This document shows positions 35,053 through 43,771 of a stretch of DNA of 64,000 bases, piece after piece; position 1 is the stretch's first letter, and each line of letters opens with the position of its first letter. This stretch comes from Cellulomonas endophytica (GTDB taxonomy: Bacteria > Actinomycetota > Actinomycetes > Actinomycetales > Cellulomonadaceae), in assembly GCF_004123805.1 (NCBI RefSeq), contig NZ_RWJX01000001.1:1-64000 (forward strand). Reading direction: 5' to 3'. The position numbers and the translations under genes are program-made. Below the pieces are notes generated by a model. That model worked only from the letters and a program-made list of their open reading frames with translations. It ran no database searches and was not told the origin of the DNA.

Positions 35053-35880
35053 TCAGTCCTGCCAGACCTTCCAGGGCGCCTTGTCGGCGTCCCAGAGGGC
35101 GTTGAGGTCGGTCCAGTCGCGGAACGTGTCCATGCCGGCCCAGAAGCCCTCGTGCGCGAAGACGCCGAGCTGGCCGTCGCGCGCCACCTGCTGCAGGGGC
35201 GCCCGCTCCAGGAGCAGCTCGGGGTCGTCGTCGAGGTACTTGTCGACGAAGGCGCGCTCGAAGAGGAAGTAGCCGCCGCTGACGAAGCCGGTGGTGCTCT
35301 GCGGCTTCTCGAGGAAGGCGGTGACCTTCGTGTTCGTCGCGTCCGCGGTCATCTCGCCGAAACGGCTGGTCGGGCGCACGCCCGTGACCGTCGCGAGCAG
35401 GCCGCTCTCGTTGTGCTGCTTGAGCTGGGCGGTGAGGTCGACGTCGCCGACGCCGTCGCCGTACGTGAGCGCGAAGGGGCCGTCGCCGATGTAGTCGGCC
35501 ACGCGGCGGACGCGGGCGCCCGTGCCGCTGAGCAGGCCGGTCTCCGCGAAGGTGACCTCCCAGTCCACGTCGCTCGCGTCGCCGTGGAACACGGGCGTGT
35601 GGTCGCCGCCGACGTGCAGCGTGAAGTCCTCGGAGTGCTCGCGCATGTCGAGGAAGTAGCGCTTGATGAGGTCGCCCTTGTAGCCCAGGCAGAGGACGAA
35701 CTTGCGGAAGCCGTGGGCCTCGTACGTCTTCATGATGTGCCACAGGATCGGCTTGCCGCCGATGTCGACCAGGGGCTTGGGGAGCTTCTCGCTCGCCTCG
35801 CGGAGGCGGGTGCCCATGCCCCCGCAGAGGATGACGACCGGCACGTCGGCCGGGTCGAGGTCTCGCGTCGGTTCTGCCAT
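35053..35880 (-). CDS. rfbF: Glucose-1-phosphate cytidylyltransferase
   Basis: This 275-residue nucleotidyltransferase makes CDP-glucose from CTP and glucose 1-phosphate, the entry step to CDP-linked deoxy and branched sugars. The nucleotide-binding signature is VVILCGGMGTRLREASEKLP with the following KPLVDIGGKPILWHIM. HEGFWAGMDTFRDW near the C-terminus is characteristic of RfbF/DdhA. The ATG start is 35880. It is divergent from a sugar-modifying operon. No CDP-glucose 4,6-dehydratase of standard type adjoins it. Confidence 0.92.
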   Translation of the reverse strand: MAEPTRDLDPADVPVVILCGGMGTRLREASEKLPKPLVDIGGKPILWHIMKTYEAHGFRKFVLCLGYKGDLIKRYFLDMREHSEDFTLHVGGDHTPVFHGDASDVDWEVTFAETGLLSGTGARVRRVADYIGDGPFALTYGDGVGDVDLTAQLKQHNESGLLATVTGVRPTSRFGEMTADATNTKVTAFLEKPQSTTGFVSGGYFLFERAFVDKYLDDDPELLLERAPLQQVARDGQLGVFAHEGFWAGMDTFRDWTDLNALWDADKAPWKVWQD

Positions 35881-35983
35881 GGCTGATGCCTCTCGTGGTG
35901 TGGACGTCGTCAGGGCGCGCCGCCCCTGCCCCGACCCGCCGGCGTACCGCTCGGTGGTCCGGGGCCGCTGCCCGCCAGGGAGC

Positions 35984-36005
35984 ACGCTAGGACAGGTGCT
36001 GTCCG
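35984..36005 (-). promoter_or_regulatory. Candidate promoter of the cytidylyltransferase gene
   Basis: On the minus strand CGGAC (36005-36001), 11 bases, then TAGCGT (35989-35984) repeats the element seen at 34842 and 41586; the bases just upstream (CACAAAC) resemble CCCAAAT at the first site. The leader would be about 100 bases. A TCACCCGG word lies nearby at 36030. Confidence 0.5.
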
Positions 36006-36123
36006 GTTTGTGCCGGATCGTGGGTTTTCTCACCCGGTCAACCACCCTCGGGCCCCCTCCCCGGCCTCTACTGTCTCGCCGAGGCGATACCGCCATCACC
36101 GCTGACCGCTCCGAGGGGGAGAC

Positions 36124-37146
36124 GTGCGCATTCTGGTCACCGGCACCGAGGGTTACCTCGGCTGCCTCCTGGCCCCGACGCTGGTCCAGGAGGGCCACGA
36201 GGTCGTCGGGCTGGACACGGGCTACTACCGGGCCGGCTGGCTCTACAACGGCGTCCCGCTGACGGTGCAGACCGTCCAGAAGGACATCCGCGACACCACG
36301 GAGGCCGACTTCGAGGGCTTCGACGCGGTCGTCCACATGGCCGAGCTGTCGAACGACCCGCTGGGCGACCTCCTGGGCGAGGTCACCTACGAGGTGAACC
36401 ACAAGGGCTCGCTGCACGTGGCCGAGACCGCCAAGCGCGCCGGCGTGGAGCGCTTCGTCTACATGTCCTCGTGCTCCGTGTACGGCGTGGCCGACGGCAC
36501 GGTCGACGAGACCTCGCCGACGAACCCCCAGACGGCCTACGCCGTCTGCAAGGCGCTCGTCGAGCGGGACGTCACCGCGCTGGCCGACGACAGCTTCACG
36601 CCGACCTTCATGCGCAACGCGACGGCCTTCGGGGCCTCGCCGCGCATGCGGTTCGACATCGTGCTGAACAACCTGTCGGGCCTGGCGTACACGACCGGCG
36701 AGATCGCCATGACGTCGGACGGCACCCCGTGGCGCCCGCTCGTCCACGGCCTGGACATCGCGAAGGCGATCCGCCACGTCCTGGCCGCCCCGCGCGAGGA
36801 CGTCCACGCGCAGGTCTTCAACGTCGGCTCCGAGGCGCAGAACTACCAGGTGCGCGAGATCGCCGAGACCGTCGCCGACGCGTTCCCCGGCTGCAAGCTC
36901 TCCTTCGGCGAGCCCAGCGCGGACAACCGCAGCTACAAGGTGAACTTCGACAAGATCCACTCGGTCCTGCCGGGCTTCTCCTGCGACTGGGACGCCCAGA
37001 GCGGCGCCCGCCAGCTCGCGCAGGTCTTCGGGTCGATCGACCTCGACGAGGCCACCTTCACCGGTCGTGGCCACACGCGTCTGAAGCAGCTCCAGCACCT
37101 GCTCGCGACGAAGCAGATCGACGCCGAGCTGCAGTGGGTGTCCTGA
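36124..37146 (+). CDS. NAD-dependent sugar epimerase/dehydratase (extended SDR)
   Basis: This 340-residue protein has GTEGYLG for NAD binding near the N-terminus, MSSCSVYG and the catalytic YAVCK (YxxxK). RPLVHGLDIAKAIRHVL and FNVGSEAQNYQVREIA are typical of nucleotide-sugar SDRs. It starts at GTG 36124 behind GAGGGGGAGAC. The substrate is probably the CDP-sugar made by the divergent RfbF enzyme. Whether it acts as a 4,6-dehydratase, epimerase or reductase cannot be told by eye. The next gene overlaps by one base. Confidence 0.88.
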   Translation: MRILVTGTEGYLGCLLAPTLVQEGHEVVGLDTGYYRAGWLYNGVPLTVQTVQKDIRDTTEADFEGFDAVVHMAELSNDPLGDLLGEVTYEVNHKGSLHVAETAKRAGVERFVYMSSCSVYGVADGTVDETSPTNPQTAYAVCKALVERDVTALADDSFTPTFMRNATAFGASPRMRFDIVLNNLSGLAYTTGEIAMTSDGTPWRPLVHGLDIAKAIRHVLAAPREDVHAQVFNVGSEAQNYQVREIAETVADAFPGCKLSFGEPSADNRSYKVNFDKIHSVLPGFSCDWDAQSGARQLAQVFGSIDLDEATFTGRGHTRLKQLQHLLATKQIDAELQWVS

Positions 37147-37718
37147 TGCGTCTCGTCCCCACCGCGATCGCGGGCGCCACGGTCATCGAGCTCGACCTCC
37201 TGTCGGACGAGCGCGGCTTCTTCGCGCGCACGTTCGACCGCAAGGCCTTCGAGGAGGCCGGCCTCGAGCCGCTCGTCGAGCAGGGCAACGTCTCGTTCAA
37301 CTACAAGGCCGGCACGCTGCGCGGCATGCACTTCCAGGTCGCCCCGGCGCCGGAGGCCAAGCTCGTGCGCTGCACCCGCGGCGCGATCGTCGACATCATC
37401 GTGGACGTGCGGGAGGGGTCGCCGACCTACCTCCAGCACGTCGCGGTGGAGCTGACGGCCGAGAACCGTCGCGCGCTGTACGTGCCGCCCTTCTTCGCCC
37501 ACGGCTACCAGACGCTCGTGGACGACACGGAGGTCGTGTACCAGGTCAGCGGCACCTACACGCCGGCCGCCGAGCGCGGCCTGCGGCACGACGACCCGGT
37601 CCTCGGCCTGCGGTGGCCCCTCCCGGTGGACTCGACGTCCCCGAAGGACGCCTCGTGGCCGCTGCTCGGCACGCCCGAGGCGGCCGTGCCGCTGCCGGCG
37701 ACGGAGGGCGCCCGGTGA
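37146..37718 (+). CDS. dTDP-4-dehydrorhamnose 3,5-epimerase family protein
   Basis: This 190-residue cupin enzyme shows His62 in LRGMHFQ, His119 in PPFFAHGYQTL, and Tyr132 and Tyr138 in VVYQVSGTY, matching the catalytic residues of RmlC. RmlC epimerises 4-keto-6-deoxy sugars at C3 and C5. No rmlA, rmlB or rmlD gene lies beside it, so its substrate may be a CDP-linked 4-keto sugar. It starts with TGATG overlap with the SDR gene and ends with a GTGA overlap into the next gene. Confidence 0.9.
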   Translation: MRLVPTAIAGATVIELDLLSDERGFFARTFDRKAFEEAGLEPLVEQGNVSFNYKAGTLRGMHFQVAPAPEAKLVRCTRGAIVDIIVDVREGSPTYLQHVAVELTAENRRALYVPPFFAHGYQTLVDDTEVVYQVSGTYTPAAERGLRHDDPVLGLRWPLPVDSTSPKDASWPLLGTPEAAVPLPATEGAR

Positions 37719-39001
37719 TCCTCGTCGACAGCGCCCTCGAGCGCCGCCGGGTCGAGGGTCGGCCGCTGCGCGTCGGCATGATCGGCGCCGGCTTCCAGGG
37801 CAAGGGTCTGGCCAACCAGATCGTCAACAGCGTGCCCGGCATGGAGCTCGTCGCCATCGCCAACCGCACGGGCCAGCGCGGCGTGGACGCCTACGCCTAC
37901 GCCGGCGTCACCGACGTCGACCTCGTCGACTCCCCCGCCGCCCTCGACGCGGCGATCACCCACGGCCGCCCCGCGGTGACCGAGGACTGGTCGCTGCTGG
38001 TCGGCTCCGGGCTCGTCGACTGCCTCGTCGACGTCACGGGTGCCGTGGAGTTCGGCGCGCACCTGACGATGGCGGCCATCGAGGGCGGCAAGCCGCTCGT
38101 CACGATGAACGCCGAGCTGGACGGCACCGTCGGCCCGCTCCTGGCGGACCGCGCCCGCAAGGCCGGGGTCGTCCTGACGGGCGCCGACGGCGACCAGCCC
38201 GGCGTGCAGCAGAACCTGCTGCGCTTCGTGCGCTCGCTCGGTGCGGAGCCGCTCGTCGCGGGCAACATCAAGGGTCTGCAGGACCCCTACCGGAACCCGA
38301 CGACCCAGCAGGGCTTCGCCGAGAAGTGGGGGCAGGACCCCTACATGGTGACGAGCTTCGCCGACGGCACGAAGATCTCCTTCGAGCAGGCGATCGTCGC
38401 CAACGCGGCGGGCTTCACCGTGCCGAAGCGCGGCATGAACGGCTGGGACCACGCCGGTCACGTCGACGAGCTGACGTCCCGGTACGACGTGGAGGAGCTG
38501 CGGGCGCTCGGCGGCGTCGTCGACTACGTGGTCGGGTCCAAGCCCGGCCCCGGCGTCTACGTGCTGGCGGCGCACAGCGACCCCAAGCAGCAGCACTACC
38601 TGAACCTGTACAAGCTCGGCACCGGGCCCCTGTACAGCTTCTACACGCCGTACCACCTGTGCCACTTCGAGGTGCCGAACAGCGTCGTGCGGGCGGTCGA
38701 CTTCGCCGACGCCGCGCTCGCGCCGACCGGTGGCCCGCAGGTCGACGTCGTCACGACCGCCAAGCGCGACCTGCCCGCCGGGCACGTGCTCGACGGCCTC
38801 GGCGGCTACGACACCTACGGCCAGGCGGAGGCGTACGCCGTCTCGCGCCGCGAGGACCTGCTCCCGCAGGGCGTCGCGGTGGACTGCCGGCTCACGCGCG
38901 CCGTCCGCAAGGACGAGGTGCTCACCTACGCCGACGTCGAGCTGCCCGCGGGCCGGCTCGTCGACCGGCTGCGGCAGGAGCAGGTCGACCTCTTCGGCTG
39001 A
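37715..39001 (+). CDS. NAD(P)-binding oxidoreductase with C-terminal SAF domain (homoserine-dehydrogenase-like)
   Basis: This 428-residue protein has a Rossmann fold with VGMIGAGFQGKGLANQI and a middle region (LVTMNAELDGTVG, TGADGDQPGVQQNLL, NPTTQQGFAEKWGQDP) seen in a homoserine-dehydrogenase-like family of surface-sugar clusters. It ends in a SAF domain (about 360-428, RREDLLPQGVAVDCRLTRAV). SAF domains also occur in sialic-acid synthases and altronate dehydratases. The reaction is unknown. The GTG start overlaps the RmlC-like stop, so it belongs to the same operon and probably completes the same sugar. Confidence 0.82.
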   Translation: MILVDSALERRRVEGRPLRVGMIGAGFQGKGLANQIVNSVPGMELVAIANRTGQRGVDAYAYAGVTDVDLVDSPAALDAAITHGRPAVTEDWSLLVGSGLVDCLVDVTGAVEFGAHLTMAAIEGGKPLVTMNAELDGTVGPLLADRARKAGVVLTGADGDQPGVQQNLLRFVRSLGAEPLVAGNIKGLQDPYRNPTTQQGFAEKWGQDPYMVTSFADGTKISFEQAIVANAAGFTVPKRGMNGWDHAGHVDELTSRYDVEELRALGGVVDYVVGSKPGPGVYVLAAHSDPKQQHYLNLYKLGTGPLYSFYTPYHLCHFEVPNSVVRAVDFADAALAPTGGPQVDVVTTAKRDLPAGHVLDGLGGYDTYGQAEAYAVSRREDLLPQGVAVDCRLTRAVRKDEVLTYADVELPAGRLVDRLRQEQVDLFG

Positions 39002-39018
39002 CCGGCCCCGCACGACCG

Positions 39019-39058
39019 CGACCCCCGTCCCGACCCTCACCGGTCGGGGCGGGGGTCG
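39019..39058 (+). terminator. Strong hairpin terminator after the sugar operon
   Basis: Two 17-base arms (39019-39035 and 39042-39058), rich in C and G, pair with a single G-T wobble around a six-base loop. The hairpin lies 18 bases after the stop of the SAF-domain gene. Confidence 0.75.
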
Positions 39059-39180
39059 TGGCGTCGGGAGGCCCGCCGCCGGCCCGCGTCCGAGGGGACC
39101 AGCCCCGGCCGGCGTGGGCGACGGTGCGCCGGCGGGAGGAGGCCGGAGCCGTGACGATGTCCCGAGCCGGGGCGGGACCG

Positions 39181-39228
39181 ACACGACAGCAGGGCCCCCG
39201 CGCGGTGCACGGGGGCCCTGCTCGTGTG
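39181..39228 (-). terminator. Hairpin terminator after the glycosyltransferase gene
   Basis: The arms GCAGGGCCCCCG and CGGGGGCCCTGC pair perfectly around CGCGGTGCA. They extend outward into ACACGA/TCGTGT with a small bulge. The hairpin lies about 35 bases beyond the stop of the leftward GT2 gene and could serve both directions. Confidence 0.7.
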
Positions 39229-39262
39229 CGGTGGGTGGCCGCCCCGAGGGGCGGCCGTCCGG

Positions 39263-40414
39263 TCAGGCGGCGCCGGCGGTCTCCGAGCGGCTCGGGGTCA
39301 GGACGCCGGCACCCGCCGTGGCGGGGCCGCCGAGGCCGGCGGGCGCGTGGCCCGGGACCTTGATCGCGGGGGCCGTGGCCTGCGGGACCGCTGCCACCGG
39401 GGCGCTGACGGGCGAGGCCGGCGCCGGCGCCGGCACGACGGCGACCGGGGCCGCCGCGACCGGGGCCGCGACGACGGCCGGGGCCGGGGCCGCGGCCAAG
39501 GCGACGGCCGGGGCCTTCGGCGTCGAGCGGCCGGAGAGGCCGGCGACGTGGAACGTGCGCCGCTGCAGCTCGCGCAGCAGCCCGCGGGTGCTCACCTGCG
39601 TGTAGTCGGACAGCGCCGCGAGGCAGCGCGCCCGCTCGGCGGCCGGCAGCGGCGCGCGCCGCAGGCCCGCCAGGAACCCCTCGAGCAGGTCCCAGTGCGG
39701 CATGGGCGCCGGGGGCACGGGGCCGCCGGTGAAGACGGGGTAGCGGGTGCGCAGGTCGGTGGCACGCGTGGTCCGGCCCGAGTACTCGCGGCGGTGGAAG
39801 AGGACCTCCGGCACCTCGACGAGGCGCCCGTGCAGGCCCATCTCCGCGAGCAGCGCCCGGTCCGAGCGCGGGTAGGCGCCGTGCAGCCCCGTCATGCGGA
39901 GCACGTCGAGCCGCATGAGGCCGAAGATCTGCACGCAGGGCCAGCCCTTGTGCGTCAGGGCGTGGAAGCGCTCGTGCGGCGTGGCCGCGTCCATCGCCAG
40001 GCCGTTGGGGACGAGGCCGAGGAACTGGCCGTTCTCGTCGACGTCCATCGTGCGGCAGTGCGCCAGCACGGCCGTCGGGTCCTCCTCGAGGAGACCGACC
40101 GTGGCCTCGAGGTACCCGGGCAGGTGCATGTCGTCCGCGGCGGCCCACTTGAAGTAGCGGCCCCGCGCCATCGGGACGGCGCGGTTCCAGTTCCAGGCGA
40201 GCCCGCGGTTGACCGGCGCGCGGTCGTAGCGGATCCGGTCGTCCTCGCGCATCCACGCGCGGACCATGTCCTCCGTGGCGTCGGTCGAGGCGTTGTCGGT
40301 GATGACGAGCTCGAGGTCCCCCATCGTCTGCCCGAGCAGCGACTCGACCGCCGGCGTGAGGAACTCCTGGGCGTTGTAGACGGGCAGGGCGACGGTGACG
40401 AGTGGTGCGCTCAT
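39263..40414 (-). CDS. Family 2 glycosyltransferase with Ala/Pro-rich tail
   Basis: In this 383-residue protein a GT-A domain (about 1-220) begins TVALPVYNAQEFLTPAVESL and includes LVITDNASTDAT and the metal-binding WAAADDMHLPGYL. It transfers a sugar from a nucleotide donor, probably onto the surface polysaccharide. From about residue 290 the protein becomes a long Ala/Pro/Val low-complexity tail with no membrane helix. The ATG start at 40414 has GGAGG seven bases upstream and overlaps the FMN dehydrogenase stop (ATGA). Confidence 0.88.
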   Translation of the reverse strand: MSAPLVTVALPVYNAQEFLTPAVESLLGQTMGDLELVITDNASTDATEDMVRAWMREDDRIRYDRAPVNRGLAWNWNRAVPMARGRYFKWAAADDMHLPGYLEATVGLLEEDPTAVLAHCRTMDVDENGQFLGLVPNGLAMDAATPHERFHALTHKGWPCVQIFGLMRLDVLRMTGLHGAYPRSDRALLAEMGLHGRLVEVPEVLFHRREYSGRTTRATDLRTRYPVFTGGPVPPAPMPHWDLLEGFLAGLRRAPLPAAERARCLAALSDYTQVSTRGLLRELQRRTFHVAGLSGRSTPKAPAVALAAAPAPAVVAAPVAAAPVAVVPAPAPASPVSAPVAAVPQATAPAIKVPGHAPAGLGGPATAGAGVLTPSRSETAGAA

Positions 40415-41499
40415 GCTCGGACCTCCGGGAGGGTGGTGCCGGGGACGACCAGGCTGGGGTCGAGGGACGTGAGGTCGGCGGAGCCGGCGAGCGCCATGGT
40501 GTGCACGAGCTCCGCGCGCACCTGCTCGAGCAGGCCCTCGACCCCGTCGGCGCCCTCGGCCGCGAGGGCCCAGAGCGCGGGACGGCCGAGCAGCACGCCG
40601 CGGGCCCCGAGGGCCAGCGCGACGAGGACGTCGAGGCCGGACCGCAGCCCGCCGTCGACGAGGACCGGGGCGCGGCCGCCGACGGCGGCCACCACCTCGG
40701 GCAGAGCGAGCGCCGCGGGGAGCGCCCGGTCGAGCTGGCGGCCCCCGTGGTTGGAGACGACGACGCCGGCGGCACCGGCGTCGAGCAGGCGGACGGCCTC
40801 GTCGCCCCGCAGGACGCCCTTGACCAGCACCGGCAGCCCGCTGACCTCGTGCAGCCAGCCGATGACGTCCGCGTCGACGGAGGGGTCCTGCTCCGTCAGC
40901 GCGGGCACGTCGGCGCCCTCGGGCAGGTGCTCCGCGAGGTTGACGAGGAACTGCTCCGGCGGCACCGCGATGCGCACGCCGCCGACGGACCGCTTGGCAC
41001 CGACGTAGGGCGTGTCGACCGTGAGGACGAGGGCCCGCGCGCCGGCCGCGGCGGCCCGCTCGACGAGGGCCCGCGTGAGCGAGCGGTCCTTCATGACGTA
41101 GACCTGGAACCACCAGGGCCCGGCGACCGCCGCGACGTCCTCGATCCGCCGCGAGCAGCGGGTGGACAGCACGAAGAGGGACCCGGCCCGCGCCGTTCCG
41201 GCCGCGGTGGCGAGCTCGGCGTCGGGGTGCGCGAGCCCGTGGAACGCCATGGGCGCCACGCCGACCGGCGACGCCAGCGGCGTGCCCAGCAGCTCCGTCG
41301 TCGTGGACACGTGCGCGACGTCCCGCAGCGACCGCGGGCGCAGCCGGTAGGACGCCCAGGCGCGGGCCGCCTCGTGCACGGTCGTCTCGCTGCCCGAGCC
41401 GGCGGCGTAGTACGAGTACACCTCCGGCGGCAGCAGCTCCCGCGCCGCGTGCTCGCGGTCGTCCGGCAGCATGCTCCGCCGCGGTGTCGTGGTGGTCAC
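40411..41499 (-). CDS. FMN-dependent alpha-hydroxy-acid dehydrogenase/oxidase
   Basis: This 362-residue flavoenzyme of the LldD/glycolate oxidase family oxidises an L-2-hydroxy acid to the 2-keto acid. Conserved parts are VGVAPMAFHGLAHPDAE (FMN site), WWFQVYVMKDR, LPVLVKGVLRGDEA with catalytic Lys, SNHGGRQLD with catalytic His, and VLVDGGLRSGLDVL. It starts at GTG 41499; ATG 41472 is an alternative. It is translationally coupled to the downstream glycosyltransferase, an unusual pairing. It might act on lactate or glycerate tied to the polysaccharide; that is inference. Confidence 0.88.
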   Translation of the reverse strand: MTTTTPRRSMLPDDREHAARELLPPEVYSYYAAGSGSETTVHEAARAWASYRLRPRSLRDVAHVSTTTELLGTPLASPVGVAPMAFHGLAHPDAELATAAGTARAGSLFVLSTRCSRRIEDVAAVAGPWWFQVYVMKDRSLTRALVERAAAAGARALVLTVDTPYVGAKRSVGGVRIAVPPEQFLVNLAEHLPEGADVPALTEQDPSVDADVIGWLHEVSGLPVLVKGVLRGDEAVRLLDAGAAGVVVSNHGGRQLDRALPAALALPEVVAAVGGRAPVLVDGGLRSGLDVLVALALGARGVLLGRPALWALAAEGADGVEGLLEQVRAELVHTMALAGSADLTSLDPSLVVPGTTLPEVRA

Positions 41500-41563
41500 G
41501 GCTCCGCTCACCTCCCCCTGTGGTGCCTGTCGGCCGCCGGGACCTGGGCCCCGGCTCGGCGTC

Positions 41564-41614
41564 ACGCTAACCACCCGGAATGTCCGAAGTGGGTGAATTC
41601 GCCGGATTTCACCC
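41564..41614. promoter_or_regulatory. Promoter of the FMN dehydrogenase unit with GGGTGAA/TTCACCC inverted repeat
   Basis: On the minus strand CGGAC (41586-41582), 12 bases, then TAGCGT (41569-41564) is the third copy of the shared promoter element. Just upstream lies an inverted repeat: GGGTGAA at 41591-41597 and TTCACCC at 41608-41614 with a ten-base spacer. More half-sites (41630, 41732, 41778) follow toward the divergent glycoside hydrolase gene, so one regulator could serve both directions. Confidence 0.5.
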
Positions 41615-41798
41615 GCTCCTGATCCGTTCGGGTGACGGCGGTCGCGACGGCTCCACGACACGTGCGGGACGAGCGTCGCCCGTGCTGTCCCGTTCCGTCC
41701 TGCTCCGCACCGGCGTGGCGCTGCTCCGACCGGGTGAACGTCGTCACACCCGCGTCACGGGGCTCAGGTCGGCGATTTCACCCGCCGAACCACTCCCC

Positions 41799-43754
41799 AT
41801 GCTGACCCGACCGCTCCTCGCCCTGCTGACCGGGATCGCGCTCACCGCGACCGGCGCGGTGGCCGCCCCGGCCGCCGTGGCCGCCCTCCCCGCGACCGGC
41901 ACCGACGCCGCGGGCACCGACGCCGTCGCGACGGACGTCACCACGAGCGCCACCACCGCCGCGACGTCGGCCGTGCGCGTCAACGCCGGCGGCGGCGCGC
42001 TCGTCGACGCCGCGGGCCGCACCTGGGCGGCTGACGCCGGCGCCGTCGGCGGCCGGGCATCGACGCAGACGGACGGGGACGTCGCCGGGACCACGGAGGA
42101 CGCCCTCTACCGCCAGCTGCGCGTGGGGATGACGGGGTACGCCCTGAAGGTGCCCGCAGCCGGCACGTACCGCGTGACCCTGCACATGCAGGAGAACTAC
42201 CACACGGCCGTCGGCGCCCGGGTCTTCTCCGCCCGGGCCGAGGGCACGACCGTCTTCACCGACCTGGACCTGGTCCGCACGGCGGGACCCCGCACCGCCT
42301 ACGCGGTGTCGAAGGACGTCGCCGTCACCGACGGCACCCTCGACCTGGCCTTCTCGGCGCGCACGAACCTCAGCACGGTCTCCGCCATCGAGGCGGTCCT
42401 GTCCTCGCCCACGACCGGCACGGTGGGCCCGAGCCCCTCGCCCACGCCGCTCCCCTCGCCGACGACCCCCGCGCCGACGGGCCCCGTGGCCTTCCCGGTC
42501 CGCGCGAGCGCCGACGGCACGGCCCTCGTCGACGCCCAGGGCGCGCCGTTCACGTACCTCGCCGACACCCCGTGGCTCGCGCCGACGAAGCTGGACCAGG
42601 CCGGCATGCGCACGCTGCTCGACACGCGCCGGGCGCAGGGCTTCACCGCCGTGCAGATGTCCGTCCTGCACTTCTTCGGGCAGCAGTCGCAGTCGACGAA
42701 GAACGCCTACGGCGACCTGCCCTTCGTCGGCGGGTACGACCTGGCACGGCCCCTCGAGGTCGGGGCCCGGACGAGCAACCCGGCCAGCCCGGACTACGAC
42801 TACTGGGACCACATCGCGTGGGTCGTGGAGCAGGCGCAGGCGCGCGGCCTGGCGATCACGCTCGTGCCGTCCTGGTACGGCTACGACGGGCAGGACTGGC
42901 GCCCGCGCGTGAACACGACCAACGCGAAGGTCTACGGCACCTTCCTCGGCCAGCGCCTCGGGCACTACGGCAACATCGTCTGGATGCTGGGCGGGGACAA
43001 CAACCCCGTCGGCGACGTCGAGAAGGTCTCGACGACCGCGGACCGCAGCGACAAGGTGGCGGCGACCGACGCCATGGCCTACGCCATCCGCGCCGCGGAG
43101 CCCGTCCGGCACCTCATGACCTACCACGCCGCCCGCACCGTGAGCTCGCACGTGCACTTCGCCGGCCGCTCCTGGCACACCCTCGCCTCCGCCTACGCGA
43201 ACGAGTACACGCACAAGTGGGCGGTCGCGAGCAGCGGCAAGGGCATCCCCGTCGTCGTGACCGAGGCCTACTACGACAACCGGCCCAAGGCCCCCGTCCT
43301 CGACCACCGCAAGCTCCGCGCGGAGGCCTGGTGGTCCGTCCTGTCCGGCGCGGGCTTCGCGTACGGGCACGAGAACGTCTGGGACGTCGACGGCGCCTGG
43401 TCGACCGGCATCCGCGACGGCTCGGCGTCCGACATCGGCCGCATCCGCACGATCCTGGCCCCCTTCGGGCCCGTGAAGGCCTCGCGCACGGTGCTGACCT
43501 CGGGCGCGGGCACGACGAACGGCCTCGACGCCGCCGTCACCGGCCGCGCCGGCAGCACCGCGGTCACGTACGTCCCGACGAGCCGCTCCGTGACCGTCGA
43601 CCTCGACGCGCTCGGCGGCAGCCAGGTCCAGCTCGTCTGGGTCGACCCGGCGACGGGCACGACGCGGACGGTCGGCACGGTGCCCGCCCAGGGCACGAAG
43701 ACGCTGTCCTGGCCGGGCTGGTCCGACGCCGTGCTGCTCATGACGGCGCGCTGA
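41799..43754 (+). CDS. Secreted DUF4038 glycoside hydrolase with malectin-like domain
   Basis: In this 651-residue protein a signal peptide (about 1-30) is followed by a malectin-like carbohydrate-binding domain (about 50-205, VRVNAGGGALVDAAGRTW), a Pro/Thr/Ser linker (SPSPTPLPSPTTPAPT) and a DUF4038 catalytic barrel (about 225-560). Key segments are YLADTPWLAP, WMLGGDNNPVGD and VVVTEAYYDNRP, where Asp and Glu are likely catalytic. The end resembles the collagen-binding-like domain of the family. The family includes apiosidases (GH140). The start gives the signal peptide directly but has no clear ribosome-binding site. Confidence 0.85.
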   Translation: MLTRPLLALLTGIALTATGAVAAPAAVAALPATGTDAAGTDAVATDVTTSATTAATSAVRVNAGGGALVDAAGRTWAADAGAVGGRASTQTDGDVAGTTEDALYRQLRVGMTGYALKVPAAGTYRVTLHMQENYHTAVGARVFSARAEGTTVFTDLDLVRTAGPRTAYAVSKDVAVTDGTLDLAFSARTNLSTVSAIEAVLSSPTTGTVGPSPSPTPLPSPTTPAPTGPVAFPVRASADGTALVDAQGAPFTYLADTPWLAPTKLDQAGMRTLLDTRRAQGFTAVQMSVLHFFGQQSQSTKNAYGDLPFVGGYDLARPLEVGARTSNPASPDYDYWDHIAWVVEQAQARGLAITLVPSWYGYDGQDWRPRVNTTNAKVYGTFLGQRLGHYGNIVWMLGGDNNPVGDVEKVSTTADRSDKVAATDAMAYAIRAAEPVRHLMTYHAARTVSSHVHFAGRSWHTLASAYANEYTHKWAVASSGKGIPVVVTEAYYDNRPKAPVLDHRKLRAEAWWSVLSGAGFAYGHENVWDVDGAWSTGIRDGSASDIGRIRTILAPFGPVKASRTVLTSGAGTTNGLDAAVTGRAGSTAVTYVPTSRSVTVDLDALGGSQVQLVWVDPATGTTRTVGTVPAQGTKTLSWPGWSDAVLLMTAR

Positions 43755-43771
43755 CCCGCCCCCTCCGCCCC

